In this document: positions 31,828 through 42,605 of the stretch, in pieces
How the letters are laid out: every line of letters begins with the position of its first letter
How positions within the stretch are numbered: position 1 is the stretch's first letter
NCBI GenBank assembly: GCA_012845835.1
Contig: JABAKD010000100.1
Coordinates: 129,001 to 193,000 of the forward strand
Direction of reading: 5' to 3'
From: Undaria pinnatifida
Taxonomy: Eukaryota > Sar > Phaeophyceae > Laminariales > Alariaceae
Length of the DNA stretch: 64,000 bases
Program-made: the position numbers and the translations under genes
Notes under the pieces: generated by a model
Told to the model about the DNA's origin: nothing
What the model saw: only the letters and a program-made list of their open reading frames with translations
Databases searched by the model: none

Positions 31828-34344
31828 CTCAGGTGGAATATTGAACGCCCCTCGCTCGCTGGTGAGAAAAAACCCATAGTGATCAGTTTTCACCTGAGAA
31901 CGCGCCAAACGGGCACGACGTGCAGGACAAGTGCCGAGCAAGACAGGCATGAACCCTGCCCATGTTGCATCAAACGTGGTTGCAGTACGGATTACAGTGT
32001 ACCAACGCCCAGAGAGTGTGGCGCAAATCCCACCGTGCTAAGAAGACGACCCACGTTGTGCCGGGCACAAACATAAATCAACACAACATGTTACTCGCTG
32101 AACACAGTTGTAGATGCTTCAGTTCGTACATTCCAGACAATGTGAAACACGAAATAACATGAGGATTATGAGCCAATGAGCCTCGCATATACTCACAGAA
32201 GAATTGAACTGTTCGTCGAACGACGAATCTGCGTTTCGAGTATGTACCGTTTCCGCAGCCTCGATGGAATCCTCCGCCTCTTCGACCACGCCTTCATTCG
32301 GTATTACTTGAGGATCCGTGTCCAATGGCTGCAGCGTAATGCCTTCAACCAGTTGGAGCCGGCTGCAACCTCCTGATGAGGACGCTCCCGCAGCAGTCCT
32401 GTCCACGGGATATTCGCATTCGTAACCAGAATATTCCGACTTCATAACACCCTTCCCAGGATTTTCTCGTGACTCACGTGTGCTTGTTGCTTCTGCCTGC
32501 ATTGGTGCCTCATCAGTGTGATGACGTGTTCCCAACGAGCCACCACTTGTGAAGTAATCTCGCTTAGGTGCCGCAACTGCGTATAGTGACGACGTATCAG
32601 GGATTATATCCGACGTGATCACCTTGCCTGGGATGAAGTGGTCACTCAAATGGTGCATGGCGTGGTTACGGAATAAAACTTCCTTCGCGGGAGAGCAATC
32701 CCTCTCAGGCACACTTGACTTTCTACACGCGGCCACAGTCTGATTTGAAGGCTCTAGCGACAAGGGGCCTGCGGCAACATCAGTAACAGATATTTGGTGC
32801 CCTGCCGCCGGTGTGGCGCCGTATGGTTCGAATCTTGCCGACAGCGAGTCACAATTGCCATCCAAACCACGAACATCGTCAGTAGCCAAGGACTCCGCAA
32901 ATGTGGTGCGATTGAAATTGGAGGCTACGGACGCTGGACCCAAGAGCATGCCAGGGACGACTACCACGTCTGATGCTGCTGCCCATCGTTGAATGCTAGG
33001 CATTGGGGGGGGCATATTCCCCGAAATTCGCTGGTTTCGATTGGAGGAGAATCCCGGTGCTACATTCACGTGTTGCTCTCCATGGGCTCCATCACTGCGC
33101 GTCACGCTCGCAAACTCCAGTGGGCCCCGTACTGGATCGCACGTCGCGGTAGTATTTTCCCCAGTAATGGAGTTAGCGTCACTGTCACTGACGACATGAA
33201 AGGGTGAAGATGGTGAACTCCCACCGGAAATAAGTCTCGAAGTACAGGCTTGGGTTGGGTCACATTCTGCTGAACTCGCGCTGTGCAGGCCATGAGGCAC
33301 CCCTGCGTGTCCCTTCGGTACAGATTTATCGCCATCGGGACTATGACACCCTTGACCACTTTCGACAGGCGAGGTTGCTGGCATCGTAGCGATGGCACCA
33401 GCATTGATGTTCTTGTCCGTGTGGCACACCCGTACTTTGCGTTTTCCTCCACTTGTTTTCGCAACACTCGACTTTAGGTTGTGTGACCGGGCACCAAATA
33501 AAACGGAGTGAGAGAAGCGTCCTTCTTCTTCAAAATAACGTCGTTGGAGTTTTTCTGGATGAACTGTGATCGCCCTGGCGCCTTCATGCTTCCCGTTGTC
33601 TCTGAGGTTCACAACCCTAGATCCGGACACTGCTACATCTGCACCTGCGGCTTCTTCGGTGAGAGCCGTGGGGACCGCAACTGCAGGCCCACCAGCCGCA
33701 CAGACTCCTGATTGCATTCTCGAAACGGCAAAATGTGCGCCTGCAAATGCTTCGGTGCTAGCTTGAAGTACACTCTCCAAATAGGGCGTACGGGCTTCTT
33801 CGGTCGATGAGAGTCCTTCGAACGAAGTTGATCCATCGTTAATCCCGATGATGCCATCGTTGGTGGGCTTGAATTCGTTTGGGTGAGGCTGTTCCTGAAT
33901 ACTACCGTTGTCACCCTCACCGACGTCTACGGTACCATCGAGCGCACCAAGGAGGGGGGTCGACGGTCGGGATTGCAAACAAGCCCCTGGCGCACAAGCT
34001 GTGCAATCGTTGTCACGGCCAGTCGCCCGGATTCCCTCCGTTATGTCTCCTCTCATTTTTTCGCCAAGCGAGGTTGTTATGGCCTTCCTATCGGCATGGG
34101 ATGTCGCTACATCCACTGCTGCATCGTTCATCACACGTCTCAAGGTGTTCGAAGCCCCAACTTTTTGTCCACCAACCACCACCGACGGCGCATCGCGAAA
34201 CGGTGTTTCCCTCACGGGGTTCGCTCTGTCGTCCACTCCTTCACCACCTCCATCATTCACCTCGTCGTAATCGATACTCTCGAACAATCGCTTGCTGGCC
34301 AGTGCAATAAGTTCCCGCCGCCGATCACGGGCGATCTTGACCAT
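31828..34344 (-). CDS. Best host gene: long Ser/Thr/Gly-rich protein with a spliced conserved-looking C-terminal exon
   Basis: Exon 1 runs from the ATG at 34344 to 32197 (716 codons, no stop). A GTG twelve bases upstream is in frame but less likely. The protein starts MVKIARDRRRELIALASKRL, a basic amphipathic helix, then a very long low-order Ser/Thr/Gly/Ala/Pro-rich region with scattered acidic patches (EEAEDSIEAAE near the end). No stop in over 2.1 kb of ordinary-composition DNA is strong evidence of selection. At 32196 a GTGAGT donor falls after a complete codon. A TTCTCAG acceptor at 31894 opens a 66-bp exon (31893-31828) in the same phase, reading VKTDHYGFFLTSERGAFNI and PPE, ended by a GTGAGC donor, again phase 0. 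The DHYGFF motif resembles the DRYGF-type segment that precedes TBC (Rab GTPase-activating) domains. That assignment is inference. Further exons must lie below 31828: one candidate starts at 31751 after a GCAG acceptor. So the annotated CDS is partial at its 3' end. Confidence 0.65.
31894..32196 (-). other. Predicted spliceosomal intron, 303 bp
   Basis: Donor GTGAGT at 32196 and acceptor TTCTCAG ending at 31894 on the minus strand. It joins two phase-0 exon ends. Reading through instead adds only about 25 unconvincing codons before a stop at 32119. Confidence 0.5.
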
Positions 34345-34356
34345 GCTGCTTCCCAC

Positions 34357-35154
34357 TTGTCGGTGAACCTGTTCTGTTATCTGGACCCGTCACGTTGTTT
34401 AACGAAAAACTCTCCAGGTTCTCCTAGCAAGGGGTTAAGACGTAAAAACAAGACGGGGAACGCATCAGTGGGAATGAGCTTACATTGCAGGTTATCGGAA
34501 CCAATCTTTTTTTAAAGCAAGCTCATGCTTTCGAACGTAGACTTTACCTTTGCGACCAAAAACGCGTCGGTACCGGATAGAGTGGTACCACGGCTGCACT
34601 GCTGTTAGGGAATAATTCCATCGTACGCCAGCACGATAGCTGTTGGCGTTATGTTTCTACAGAGAGTCGGGGAGGCAGGGTGAGTCGACTTTGTGCGCGA
34701 CTCGGAATGCCACTTTGGCAGGACTTTGTCTCGTTGCAGGGCAAATAGGGCTTGCGTCCTTGGCGAAAACCTGGATAAAAACATCAACAAACCATATACG
34801 TCGAGCATCAACACTTCAGTCACGGCGCAAAAATTATGATTGAGTGCGCTTCTCGCTTCAAGACCAGCTAATGGTCGATCGTGTCAAAACGTGTCCCACA
34901 TCATGCCAGAGGTGTCCGGCATTGGCGGTTGTCATCTCTAGTGGAGGGGAACTAATGTCAACCTACGCAAGCCTTTGACGAGTGAGTATGCGAGCCTTTG
35001 ACGAGTATGCGGCACTTGTCGAAAATATTTCCGTGCTACTCGATGGCAAACAACAAACCTGTACGTTCATGCTTGGAATAAATCAAACCGATGTATTTCG
35101 GAGCTTCAAAAGGTCTTCGAGGAGTGATGCCATCGACTGTCAATCCATTACAGT
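34357..35154. other. Upstream region of the 34344 gene; no other gene
   Basis: This is where its promoter or 5' exon would be. No TATA or CCAAT arrangement is clear enough to call. ORFs here are under 80 codons. Confidence 0.4.
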
Positions 35155-35280
35155 GATTGTTTCAAGCGGACCGCGGCCCGCGGGTTGTTTGAATACTCCA
35201 AAGGAATTTTAACGCCAGTACCAAAAGTGTGAAATCAACTAGATTTGTCTGGACAAATCACTACTACTGTCTTCATATTC
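35155..35280 (+). repeat. Dispersed repeat T, copy 1
   Basis: AGCGGACCGCG, ATTTTAACG, GAGATCAACTA/AAATCAACTAGATTTGTCTGG-type blocks recur at 36283-36410. Confidence 0.7.
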
Positions 35281-35324
35281 TCGATGTATACCAAAACCCG
35301 CCACTATAGTGAAAAATAAAATAA

Positions 35325-35445
35325 ATAATAATCCGAGGACCAACGCCCGAATGGGTAGGGTGGACCGTAACTGGACCAAGTCCGGCGGAAGGCTATCTCC
35401 CATGGCCAGGGGTTTTGTTAGTGGGTGAGCTTGCGCAAGTTCCAC
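35325..35445 (-). repeat. Inverted copy of the 3486-3612 repeat
   Basis: CCGAGGACCAACG, CGAATGGGTAGGGTGGACCG, CGGCGGAAGGCT, CATGGCCAGGGG and TGGGTGAGCTTGCGCAAGT are the reverse complements of the blocks at 3486-3612. Confidence 0.8.
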
Positions 35446-35514
35446 ACTACCCGGAAAGATGACATTCCGGGTGGCTATCTCCACCGAACCTGACCCTCAG
35501 GGGACAGGCCGGGT

Positions 35515-35745
35515 CGACATACACACGCACCCGTATACAACGGCAGCTTGCGCTGCCGGGGTTGTAACGAGGACCAATGATAGGGACAGCTTACGCTATA
35601 CCTACAATGGGACTCGAAGGGTGCGCCAGCTAGCGTTGGGCTGCGAAAGCAACTGAGTTAAATCGACACACGACGCGTATGAAAATACGCGGAAGTGTGG
35701 TGAGCTAAAGCTCTATTTTTCCCCATCCGCCGGAGGATAAAAAAA
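35515..35745 (+). repeat. Probable 3' end of a retroposon with A/TA-rich tail
   Basis: The last 55 bp (GTGTGGTGAGCTAAAGCTC ... CCGGAGGATAAAAAAA) match 5612-5672, and in both places homology ends in an A-rich tract. Ending in a conserved 3' sequence plus a simple tail is the signature of LINE or SINE insertion. A GCAGCTTGCGCTGC hairpin lies at about 35542-35555. No reverse transcriptase lies upstream, so it is 5'-truncated if it is a LINE. Confidence 0.5.
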
Positions 35746-35754
35746 ATATATATA

Positions 35755-36118
35755 TATTAATAATAATCATATAAAACCACCCCCAAGTAGAGAAAACTTA
35801 CTTACGCACCTAACCAACAACCCTGACCAAGCCATCCATCCGTAAACCATCCACCACACAAATGGTAGAGCAATATAGTGGAAACTACAGAAAAAATATT
35901 ATAAAATGGATATGATAGATTACTCCAAAATTCCCCACCTAAAAAAGTAAAAATAATAACACCAATCAATGTAGTGGAGAAAAACATTTGTTTATAAAAG
36001 AAAAAGACCCCTCCCAAAAAAAATTCACCCACTTAGCTTAGTACAAGTACCAGCAAGCAGATTCAAAATATGAGTACTGACTTGAAATTCGTCGAACTCA
36101 CGGCTGACGTCCTTGAAA
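35755..36118 (-). repeat. Dispersed repeat U, inverted copy
   Basis: On the minus strand: AAGGACGTCAGCCGTGAGTT, CGACGAATTT, a TTGGTACTTGTA block, GTGGGTGA, GGGAGGGGTC, AGGTGGGGAATTT and TAGTTTCCA ... CTCTA. The same ordered blocks occur on the plus strand at 59853-59985 and 60030-60310. Confidence 0.85.
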
Positions 36119-36139
36119 ATTAGTTATAAAATGCTGATG

Positions 36140-36520
36140 TTGTGCAGTATCCCCCCCGTCGCAGTACGCAAAAGGAGCTGGTCGCCACTGCTGTTTCCAG
36201 GTTGCTGCTTCTAGGTTAAATACACGACACTGCAGGTATCGGGACACTCGGCCATGAGACAAACGTTCCGACAAACCACACAATGATTGTGTCCAGCGGA
36301 CCGCGTCTCACAGGGTGTAATACTACGTCCACAAAATTTTAACGTCCGTACCACGAGCGTGTTGAGATCAACTACGTTTGTCTGGCCTAATGCTACTGTT
36401 ATGCAGTATACCTCCCGTCCTAGTATGTTAAAGGAGCTGGCCGCCAATGCTGCATTCAGGTTGCATACACGACACTGCAGGTATCGGGATACTCGGCCAT
36501 GAGACGAACGTCCCAGTGAC
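36140..36520. repeat. Repeat T copy 2 flanked by a 120-bp direct duplication
   Basis: ACACGACACTGCAGGTATCG, GGCCATGAGAC, AAAGGAGCTGG and TGCAGTAT blocks occur at about 36140-36275 and again at about 36395-36520. The sequence between them (36283-36410) is repeat T copy 2. So T and this flank were duplicated together. Confidence 0.75.
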
Positions 36521-36652
36521 ATTGTCCACAGCGTTACGACTGCCTTGAACACCTTGGCCTTGGTATGCCTTTTGGACGAACGACCGGGTCATAATACTGG
36601 TGACATCCCATACTAAGGGTCTGTATGAAAATGCGTGTGAACCTCTTCCCAG

Positions 36653-36760
36653 CAAATTCAGGAATTGTCAAAAAAGCTTCAAAGCATCTCCGGTTTTCGA
36701 ATGCAACCCTCTAGCCCACCAGCCAATGGATCTACAAAAGGAAGAACTACGAAGGTGACG
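36653..36760 (+). repeat. Duplicated flank, left copy
   Basis: CAAATTCAGGAATTGTCAAA, GCTTCAAAGCATCTCCGGTT, TTCGAATGCAACC and GAAGGTGACGAACCA abut A1 of the retrotransposon. The same sequence abuts the other end, after B2, at 44041-44188. Confidence 0.85.
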
Positions 36761-37016
36761 AACCAATGTAAGATTAATATGCAGTTTGTTCTTCCAGAGA
36801 GAACTTGGCGTTAAGGTCCATAGTTTTTTTTGGCGGAGTACGTACGTGGCTTACTTTGACAGCAGCAGCTGGCATTGTTTGGTTGTTCGCGCTTGTGGGG
36901 ATACCAAGTGGATACCGCACGGGACGGTGCTGGCAGACTGGTAGAACACGCAAACAGAGCTGTTGTTTACAACTTGACAGCGGTCGCTCACTAGACCAGA
37001 TAATTCGTGATTTCTT
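36761..37016 (+). repeat. Split direct repeat A1
   Basis: Starts AACCAATGTAAG, contains TTTTTTTTGGCGGAGTACGT and GACAGCAGCAGCTGGCATTG, ends near ATAATTCGTGATTTCT. It aligns with A2 with a 10-bp insertion (AAGTGGATAC region) and scattered substitutions. Confidence 0.9.
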
Positions 37017-39245
37017 TGTTCTCGAGTTCATCGCTGGACGGCGAATCGGGGAATTAGCGAGAGCAATAAGCAACATCGAAGGCGAAGCGCTTCATACGAG
37101 ACACAGGAAGCGAGCGCGGAAGCGTCGACAACGAGCCTCGCCTTGACCGGTATGATATTACGTGCAGATACGGGTTGTTATTTGTCTCCTTAATCCCCGA
37201 TACTGGTGGGCCGAGAGCGTGTATGTGCGTTTGGAAACGGTTCGAGCGAGTTGTGTTGCTTGTGCAAAAACAAACAAAAATAAACGGGGGGCAATAGCAA
37301 AAATAGCAACAAATTCAACATCATGATCCAGCACATGCGTATCACAGATCGCGGCAACGAGATATTATCGGACTCTCCCCCCGGTCGAGGCAGAGATACA
37401 ATGATGTTCGTAATCCTGAAAGGGATCGTGTCTGGTCGTACTCTCGGCGGCCTGGGCGTGGGTAAACAACGATATTTCGAGTACATATGGCAAACCGCAT
37501 CACACTGGGGCAGTTCATCAGGTGAAAAACGAAAAATCTTTGGTGCCAAAAACTTACTTATATATATATCGTACATCGTGTGTTTGAACACAAGGATCTG
37601 CAGAAGAATGGGTTGGATTGATGTTGGGTGCAACATACATCGTGCGTTTGAACACAAGGACCTGCAGACAAACGCGTTCCATTGCTGTTGGTTGCAACGT
37701 CAGATATATTATCGCAATTCGATCACATGTAGCAGCAAAAAAAAAAAAAGTTACAGCAGCAAACGGTTGGTGTGTCAACTGAATGTGGATTCACGTCACG
37801 TTGAGCGCAGACTAATTCATATATTCTGTAAGTTGACCACAAAAACCGCTCTACATTACTGCTGTTGGGTGACTCGTGATGTCATAACATAGCTATTATT
37901 CCAATGGAGTTCATACGTTGCGGCCAGGCGTCGCAAAAACATTGCACGTGTGATATATCGCTCATCCCGAGCAACTGAAAAATTCAGATCGACGTGTACG
38001 TGCACGATATATATCATGTGGCATAATGAATGAGTGGTTCCCCATGCGGACTGCTGGGTGAGAGATAATCTTCGCAGCCGAAACGATCGTACGTGCACGA
38101 CAAATATTATGTGGCATAATGAACGATTGATTCCCCATGCGGACTGCTGGGTGAGAGATAATCTTCACAGCCAAAACGACCGACTCGAGGTGTCTTGAGC
38201 GCGAACACAAGCATATAATATGACAATATGAATGAATGACTTCCCACCCGCATGGTTGGGTGAGAGAAAACATTCACAGCCAAAACGCTCGAGAGGTCTT
38301 GAGCGTGGATACTTGTAGATAGTCAACCGCAACGACAGAAATTGCGTCTTGTTGGATGAAATAAAGTGAGTGTCATAATTCACAGGTCGCGGCAATGCGA
38401 CAACAACTTTACAGCGCTAAATGCGGCAGGGTTTAGTTAAACTGTATATTCTGGCTGGTCACCTCTCGTGCGGTCGCGATGGGGCGCAGAATGTTTCAGA
38501 ATGATCACATTGTTTTGTTTGCTGAATAGCAGTACGTATATGCTCGATGTAAATATTTGTGCAGCGTCAATGGATACTCTTGCTGGTACCTCTCACGCGG
38601 TTGCGATGGGGCGCAGATTAATATGTTCACACTGTTTCCTAACTGATCAGCATTATAAAAACAAAAATGGCATATGTGACCAGTTAATCTCGGCCCGTAT
38701 AGCAGCGGAGCAGGTGCATGCATACATGTGATGTCGACGTCGTGGCAAGACGACAACGGAATTGCAGTACTATTGCATTTCTCGATATGGTCTAGCATGT
38801 CTTGGTGGTAATGGTTGTCAGACAGGAAATATATGTATTATTGCGGATACCCCTCGCGCGGTTGTGATGGGGCGCAAAAATATTTGACATTCTGAATCAA
38901 ATTGACTGACTTCCTCGTTGAAACACCAGTTCGCAAACAAGGCAGTGGTAACAATCAGCAATTTGCCTGATAAGCAAAGGAATGCACATAAGAATATGAT
39001 ATGCATGTGCGCCTATGCTGGGTGCTCGAGCGAAAATAACCAGAAGTGCGTATATTTCCGCATATACAGTGATGGCGAGCCACCCTGGTTCCACAGGCGA
39101 GGTTGTGACCCCTGCATAATTATGGCCGCCCTTATACAACTTGCACTCACTATGTATTCTGGCCTCGTATCACGTTCGCGGGTTCATTTTTCTCGTAGCG
39201 ATTAAATTTCGACTCAAGCACACGGTGTGGCCAGAGACGACCACC
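37017..39245 (+). other. Non-coding 5' part of the element, with local tandem repeats
   Basis: Three tandem families are seen. (1) A 75-bp unit twice at 37560-37690 (GTTTGAACACAAGGA, CTGCAGA). (2) A unit of about 105 bp three times at 37985-38295 (CCCCATGCGGACTGCTGGGT, GAGAGATAATCTTC, CAGCC, AAACG). (3) A GCGGTCGCGATGGGGCGCA box three times at about 38471, 38598 and 38858. No ORF of note. Some of this may be later insertion. Confidence 0.7.
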
Positions 39246-40620
39246 ATGAGCGGAAGTCGAGTGGTGCAAGCAGCCGGTCGGGTGGTGCTAGAAGCAACGC
39301 GGGCAAGCGTTCAGTTCGTCAAGCTGAATAGCCTGTGCACCGCGAGGCGGTTAACGATCGGCATGACGCGATCGAGGCCTGTGCGGCCGAGAACGGGGGG
39401 CGGCTCCAAAAGATTAGACATGCTCGGGCACCTCCAGAATGTGCTGGACGACATCCAAGCCAACCAAGACGCTGACGAGCTGAACAGTGACCAGGGGCAG
39501 CATAACGGTGCAGCTCCCGCTCATGTCAGATAAGCTATGGCTGAAGGTGAGGATCACGGCTTGGAAGAACCCCAACCTTCGAGCTTTTTGGATCCTTTGT
39601 AGTGAAAAGCCAAAGGGCTGTGAATTGTCGAGGGTCCAGCTGCAAGGGGTATTCAAGAATACCGCCCTGGCATCTTCTGCGGTAGTGGAACAGGTCAACG
39701 CTTTAGCGGGGCTTGATGTCACGCGTTTATTCCGAGTCGGGCGGAACCGGGCACTGTTGGCACCATCGACATCGAAAAGCAGTTCGCCGTTCTGGCGAAG
39801 GTGTTGCTTCTCGTCATCGGGCGGGACATTACCTAGGTGGGGGGAAAGGCGCGGGTGGAGAGCTACGCGCGGCATTCCAAGACGGTGCCGATATGGTGAC
39901 ATCGCACGGCGAAGCTAACCACCAAGCGATACAAATGCCTTTCCACAAGGCGAGGATAGCCCGCTTCATCAACAAAGATCTCGAGGATTGATCGACCGCG
40001 GTTCAAGACGCAGCTCTCTCCGCTAAGTCCAACTGGCACGAGCCGCCGGGGATCGACGAATTCCCAGAAGCGGTGGTTCCCACCTGGGCAAAAATTGGCG
40101 CCTATATTGACGCTGGTGGGCTGGAGCATTTTACAAGAAGCCGGTCGCACCTCATGAAAAAGGAGGGCGTCCGGTCAAACGTGCGCGCAGGGATGAAGAA
40201 CAGCTTCCGTGCTTCGGTTGGGCCTCCCGGCGGGGATGCCGGTTCTCCCGGCGGGGATGCCGGTTCGAGCGAAATGGAAATCCGTGCAAATACCGCCACG
40301 ATCCGGCCGACAAATTCCGGGAACAGAAGGAAAGCGGAGGAGGCGCCAGCGCGGCCGCACTTAAGAAACCTAAGGCTGGTATTCGCACGGTACCGAGCAC
40401 TTCCGCGTCGGGACATGGAGACGGGAGCGGAAAAGGTGGAAGCTCTGCTAAATCGTCCAAGGATGACGACGAATAGGGGTGCGGGCTTCGTCAGCTGGCG
40501 GGGCAAACTTTGGCGACCGAACGAGCTCGGGTTTCAGCGGATGACGCGCAGTTTGTGGCCGAGGTTGGCGTCGTTTTCTCAACAAGGTGGGATCGAGAGC
40601 TTACATCGGTGTTTGATGGT
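39246..40620 (+). pseudogene. Gag-like ORF1 remnant of the split-repeat retrotransposon
   Basis: From the ATG at 39246 the frame encodes a helical N-terminus containing RTGGGSKRLDMLGHLQNVL, then shifts frame at least three times. Later segments read HRTAKLTTKRYKCLSTRRG, then (new frame) SNWHEPPGIDEFPEAVVPTW and a Gly/Ser/Lys-rich tail with a duplicated GGDAGS motif (from a 21-bp tandem near 40225-40265). Location directly upstream of the RT and the basic, low-complexity tail are typical of the first ORF in this retrotransposon order. I identify it by position and general resemblance to the family, not by a diagnostic motif. Several stops make it a pseudogene. Confidence 0.5.
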
Positions 40621-40789
40621 GTGAGGGGAGTTATCAGATACTGGCATTGATAGCGAATCTCGGATGCAGGCGTTAGATGGCATGCGCAGGCATTCATAAC
40701 TTTCTTTCTGCTTCATGGTAGGAAGTTGGAGCGCATGCAGTAATTTGAGTTTCGGTTAAAGTTGCCTAGCGTTTCCGACTTTCAAGTTC

Positions 40790-41752
40790 GGAGTTGGTTT
40801 GGAGTCGAGAAAGGATTCCCAAAGTTGACCGATTGGCCAGCATTGCAGCCCATGGGGCAGCCGTTCATGTCGATGGTTTCGGCGATACTGACATCACGGC
40901 CGCTCTCACGTACAACGATCACAGCAGCGTAGTTCCGTATACTAACGCCATTATCGACAAGGTCCACGAGGGCGTGCAGTTCGAGCGCGCCTTTGTCTTC
41001 CCTCTTCGATTGGTCAACGACATTATGGGATTGAGGCTGTCACCGTTGGCAGCAGTGGCGTCCACGTCGAAAACTCATGCAATATATTATCTTACTTTTG
41101 CAAGTTCGCCATCGAGTCCAGGGGTCAATGCGGACACGGATTTCTCAACGGCGCCCCTATGTCAATTGGGTCATGTGTTGCGAGAGGTTGTATAGCGTAT
41201 ACAACGTATTGTATTTGCGGCGGAAATACGGCGTTGGTGCGCGCATAATTCTCAGTAAGATGGATGTTGAAGATGCGTTTAGACAGGTGGTGGTGGAGTG
41301 GGAGCGGTCACCGATGTTCGGATACGTATTCCGCGACCTTGTCGTAGTAAACATGCGACTCCAATTTGGGTGGCGCAATAGCCCGGGATTTTGATGCCTT
41401 TTTGCGTCCGCGCTAGAACACTCACACGTCAACACTTCGTATGAAAATGCAGTCATAACGGAATCAGGCCGTAAGGCTACCGCGCACGTCGAGGCAACGC
41501 AACCAGCAGCCACAGATTGGCCCAACCCATCACGGCAAGGTTGTCGGGTGCCACCAAATACAGGTGGGGGTATAGATGATATTTTTTTGGGAGGTACTAC
41601 GTCAACGATGGTCTATTGTCGAAGTACAACGGGATCCATCGGGCATTCGGTGTTTAATGGCGTCAGCTTCGCTGGCGTCTGACCATTTTCGTTTGTTTGA
41701 CGAACGGTCGGCGAGGGACCCTCCACTCTTGTCGGCCTGAAAAGTGTCTTCG
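40790..41752 (+). pseudogene. Reverse transcriptase remnant, DIRS-type
   Basis: Segments in three frames give a consistent RT. Frame 1 (40794-41190): a VDGFGDTDITAAL region, IIDKVHEGVQFERAFVFPL and GLRLSPLAAVASTSKTHAIY. Frame 2 (to about 41394): ILSKMDVEDAFRQVVVEWE, FGYVFRDLVVVNMRLQFGWR and NSPGF, which are the palm motif with the first catalytic Asp (MDVEDAF) and the Gln-Phe-Gly-hydrophobic-block equivalent. The catalytic YxDD box at 41595-41609 reads YYVND, so the first Asp is replaced by Asn. A third frame then reads SLASDHFRLFDERSARDPPL. Family resemblance ends at about 41752. At least three frameshifts and the active-site change mean it cannot be functional. Confidence 0.8.
41595..41609 (+). 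other. RT active site, YVDD changed to YVND
   Basis: Codons TAC TAC GTC AAC GAT. In active RTs the two Asp of YxDD bind the catalytic metal ions. Here the first is Asn (one G-to-A change). Confidence 0.75.
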
Positions 41753-41754
41753 TG

Positions 41755-42603
41755 GCTGCACAAGATAAAATCACCTATTTGTATCGAGAAATCAGATTTG
41801 GCCGGAAAGGTAAGCGACGTTGACATGTAAATATGAAAACCAAACGATCGTTACAATCCTGTCCAGATTCATGCCAGGTTTCAATGAACCAGCCCTGCTC
41901 CAAAGCTTGCTGCTGCTGGTGTCGTGGAACTTGTGTTCGTTATCATCATATTTCTGCTCCTGCTCATCCTGAGCGCGGAAGGAGCAGCAGCAGCAGCGAC
42001 CCGCGTGCCGACATCGTACGCTGCAGATATGCCTCCCGGTTCACCTGGACAATTTTTTCCCGTTTGCCATTTCTCGAGGTTCTTTCTGTTTTTTCGAATT
42101 GCCCATCACGAAATCGATTGTCGTGGTCCCCCAAAAAGTGACTGAAGGGGCGATTTTCCGTTCGCTTTTTCTCTACGGATACTACCTCGATTCGAGCGGG
42201 GTTTGTTTTGCTGTATACTACACATCCCAATGCAGGGCATAACTATGTGTTTTGGCACTACTGAAGCACGTCATAAGAGCAAGAGGCAGAAACCACAGGA
42301 AAATCATGTTTTTCCGCACCTTTCCGTCTATAACAACGTGAAATTGTACCCTTGTGCTAAAAAAAGGAAGTCATCCCAACGGCATGTGCCTGTGTGAGGT
42401 GTCTGTATGAAGTCAGCATTGAAATCATCTCCAGCTCCGAGATAAATAACACACAAGTTCTCTGTGCAACTCCACTAAAACCACGTAGTTAGGGGTATGG
42501 CGGTAGTTTTACTTTTTCAGAATTTTGAATCTTTTTTGGCTGGTCGATCCGAATAGCCTGCCGTTTATTTGGGTCAAAATAGGCCTGCAACCCCTAGCCT
42601 AAC
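41755..42603 (-). mobile_element. Element X, copy 2, nested in the retrotransposon
   Basis: On the minus strand an ATG near 42107 starts MGNSKK, as in the 30165 ORF, then stops and shifts frame within about 20 codons. Its leader (42110-42603) matches 30166-30670 block by block (TTTTTTCGAATTGCCCAT, TTTGTTTTGCTGTA, TTTTTCCGCACCTTTCCGTC, TTTATTTGGGTCAAA, CTAAC). The right edge at about 42603 abuts the recombinase reading frame exactly. The left edge lies between 41752 and 41830. Both copies lie minus-strand with the leader on the high-coordinate side. Confidence 0.7.
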
Positions 42604-42605
42604 AG

